From: an uncultured Clostridium sp.
GTDB lineage: Bacteria; Bacillota; Clostridia; Clostridiales; Clostridiaceae
Assembly (NCBI GenBank): GCA_900539375.1
Contig: UQBY01000002.1
Location: 62,001-126,000 of the forward strand
Length of the DNA stretch: 64,000 nt
Direction of reading: 5' to 3'
Shown: positions 63,582-64,000 of the stretch, piece after piece
How positions within the stretch are numbered: the first letter of the stretch is position 1
Layout: the number at the start of each line of letters is the position of its first letter
Position numbers and translations under genes: made by a program
The notes under the pieces: generated by a model
What the model was told of the DNA's origin: nothing
What the model saw: only the letters and a program-made list of their open reading frames with translations
Database searches by the model: none

Positions 63582-64000
63582 TTGATCATTAATAAAGTTG
63601 AAATTTGTGGAGTAAATACTTCAAAGCTTCCTGTTTTAAAAGAAAGTGAAAAAAGAGAATTACTTTTACAAATTAAACAAGGCAACAATGCTGCAAGAGA
63701 TTCATTTATAAAAGGTAACTTAAGATTAGTTTTAAGTGTAATACAAAGATTTAATAATAGGGGAGAAAATGTAGATGATTTATTTCAGGTTGGATGTATA
63801 GGCTTAATGAAAGCTATAGATAATTTTGACTTACATCAAAATGTAAAATTTTCTACATATGCAGTACCTATGATAATAGGAGAAATAAGAAGATATCTTA
63901 GAGATAATAACTCAATAAGAGTAAGTAGATCATTAAGAGATATAGCTTATAAAGCACTTTTAGTAAGGGATAAATTAATAAAAGATAACAATAAAGAGCC
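63582..64000 (+). CDS. sigG: sporulation sigma factor SigG, 3' truncated by window edge
   Basis: The first 139 codons of the late forespore sigma factor. After a TTG start comes NKVEICGVNTSKLPVLKESEKRELL, almost diagnostic for SigG, then GNLRLVLSVIQRFNNRGENVDDLFQVGCIGLMKAIDNFDL and FSTYAVPMIIGEIRRYLRDNNSIRVSRSLRDIAYKAL. Region 4 lies beyond the window. The ribosome site is GAAGGGG, about 12 bases upstream and partly within a small inverted repeat (CTTCGGAA at 63527-63534 with TTCCGAAG at 63561-63568). Confidence 0.95.
   Translation, partial: MIINKVEICGVNTSKLPVLKESEKRELLLQIKQGNNAARDSFIKGNLRLVLSVIQRFNNRGENVDDLFQVGCIGLMKAIDNFDLHQNVKFSTYAVPMIIGEIRRYLRDNNSIRVSRSLRDIAYKALLVRDKLIKDNNKE

Noticed and set aside
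1..64000. CRISPR arrays, rRNA or tRNA genes, prophage and toxin-antitoxin pairs
   Set aside because: No regularly spaced repeats, no conserved RNA sequences and no phage or toxin genes were seen; intergenic gaps are short and mostly explained by promoters and terminators.

Overview
This is a low-GC (roughly 27-28% by eye), AT-rich chromosomal segment of an endospore-forming member of the Firmicutes. It is almost certainly Clostridium sensu stricto and most like C. perfringens. Supporting signs are strong AGGAGG-type ribosome sites with frequent TTG/GTG starts, sporulation sigma factors E, G and K, SpoIIGA, PdaA, a T-box leader, and a pilT gene beside ftsA. The species call rests on gene content and style; I ran no database search. 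Every convincing gene except pdaA lies on the + strand.

Layout. 1-5.6 kb: the end of a cell-surface polysaccharide cluster (TPR protein, TagA/WecG-type transferase, MurJ flippase, two glycosyltransferases) and a folate cyclodeaminase. 5.9-6.7 kb: pdaA on the minus strand with a clear sigma-G promoter. 7-12.9 kb: sbcD, sbcC and ychF. 13-22 kb: the front of the division/cell-wall (dcw) cluster (rsmH, ftsL-like, spoVD-type PBP with PASTA domains, murE, murF, mraY, ftsW/spoVE). 22.2-27.7 kb: divIB, two DUF881 genes flanking sbp, then yggS-sepF-yggT-ylmH-divIVA. 27.9-33.9 kb: type I pullulanase, a NERD-like protein and a three-gene ABC importer. 34.0-35.4 kb: a decaying IS607-family element with an intact serine-recombinase gene, a broken tnpB and a GC-rich 3' segment that looks like an omega-RNA. 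35.5-42.4 kb: rarA, recQ, and the iron-sulfur/tRNA-thiolation operon iscR-iscS-iscU-mnmA. 42.6-55.5 kb: PRC-barrel and AI-2E proteins, T-box-alaS, ireB, ruvX, DUF1292, fur, RNase J, typA, mltG, trmR, trhP. 55.5-64 kb: a second class B PBP, sigK, pilT, ftsA, ftsZ, spoIIGA, sigE and the start of sigG.

How it fits together. Most of the window builds, divides and remodels the cell envelope: lipid II synthesis and flipping, septum assembly, and the switch to spore formation. Sulfur mobilised by IscS/IscU can feed MnmA (s2U34), while TrhP/TrmR make another U34 modification. I saw no rRNA, tRNA or CRISPR array.

The less ordinary signals are mostly RNA-level. In two genes (mraY, ireB) a strong ribosome site is separated from the start codon by a small hairpin that restores normal spacing if folded. 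In two others (IS607 tnpA, the second PBP) the ribosome site lies inside the 3' arm of a terminator-like hairpin. A perfect 18-bp hairpin spans the ftsL stop codon. I did not find an obviously new multi-gene system; these leader architectures and the IS607 relic are the best candidates for a second look.
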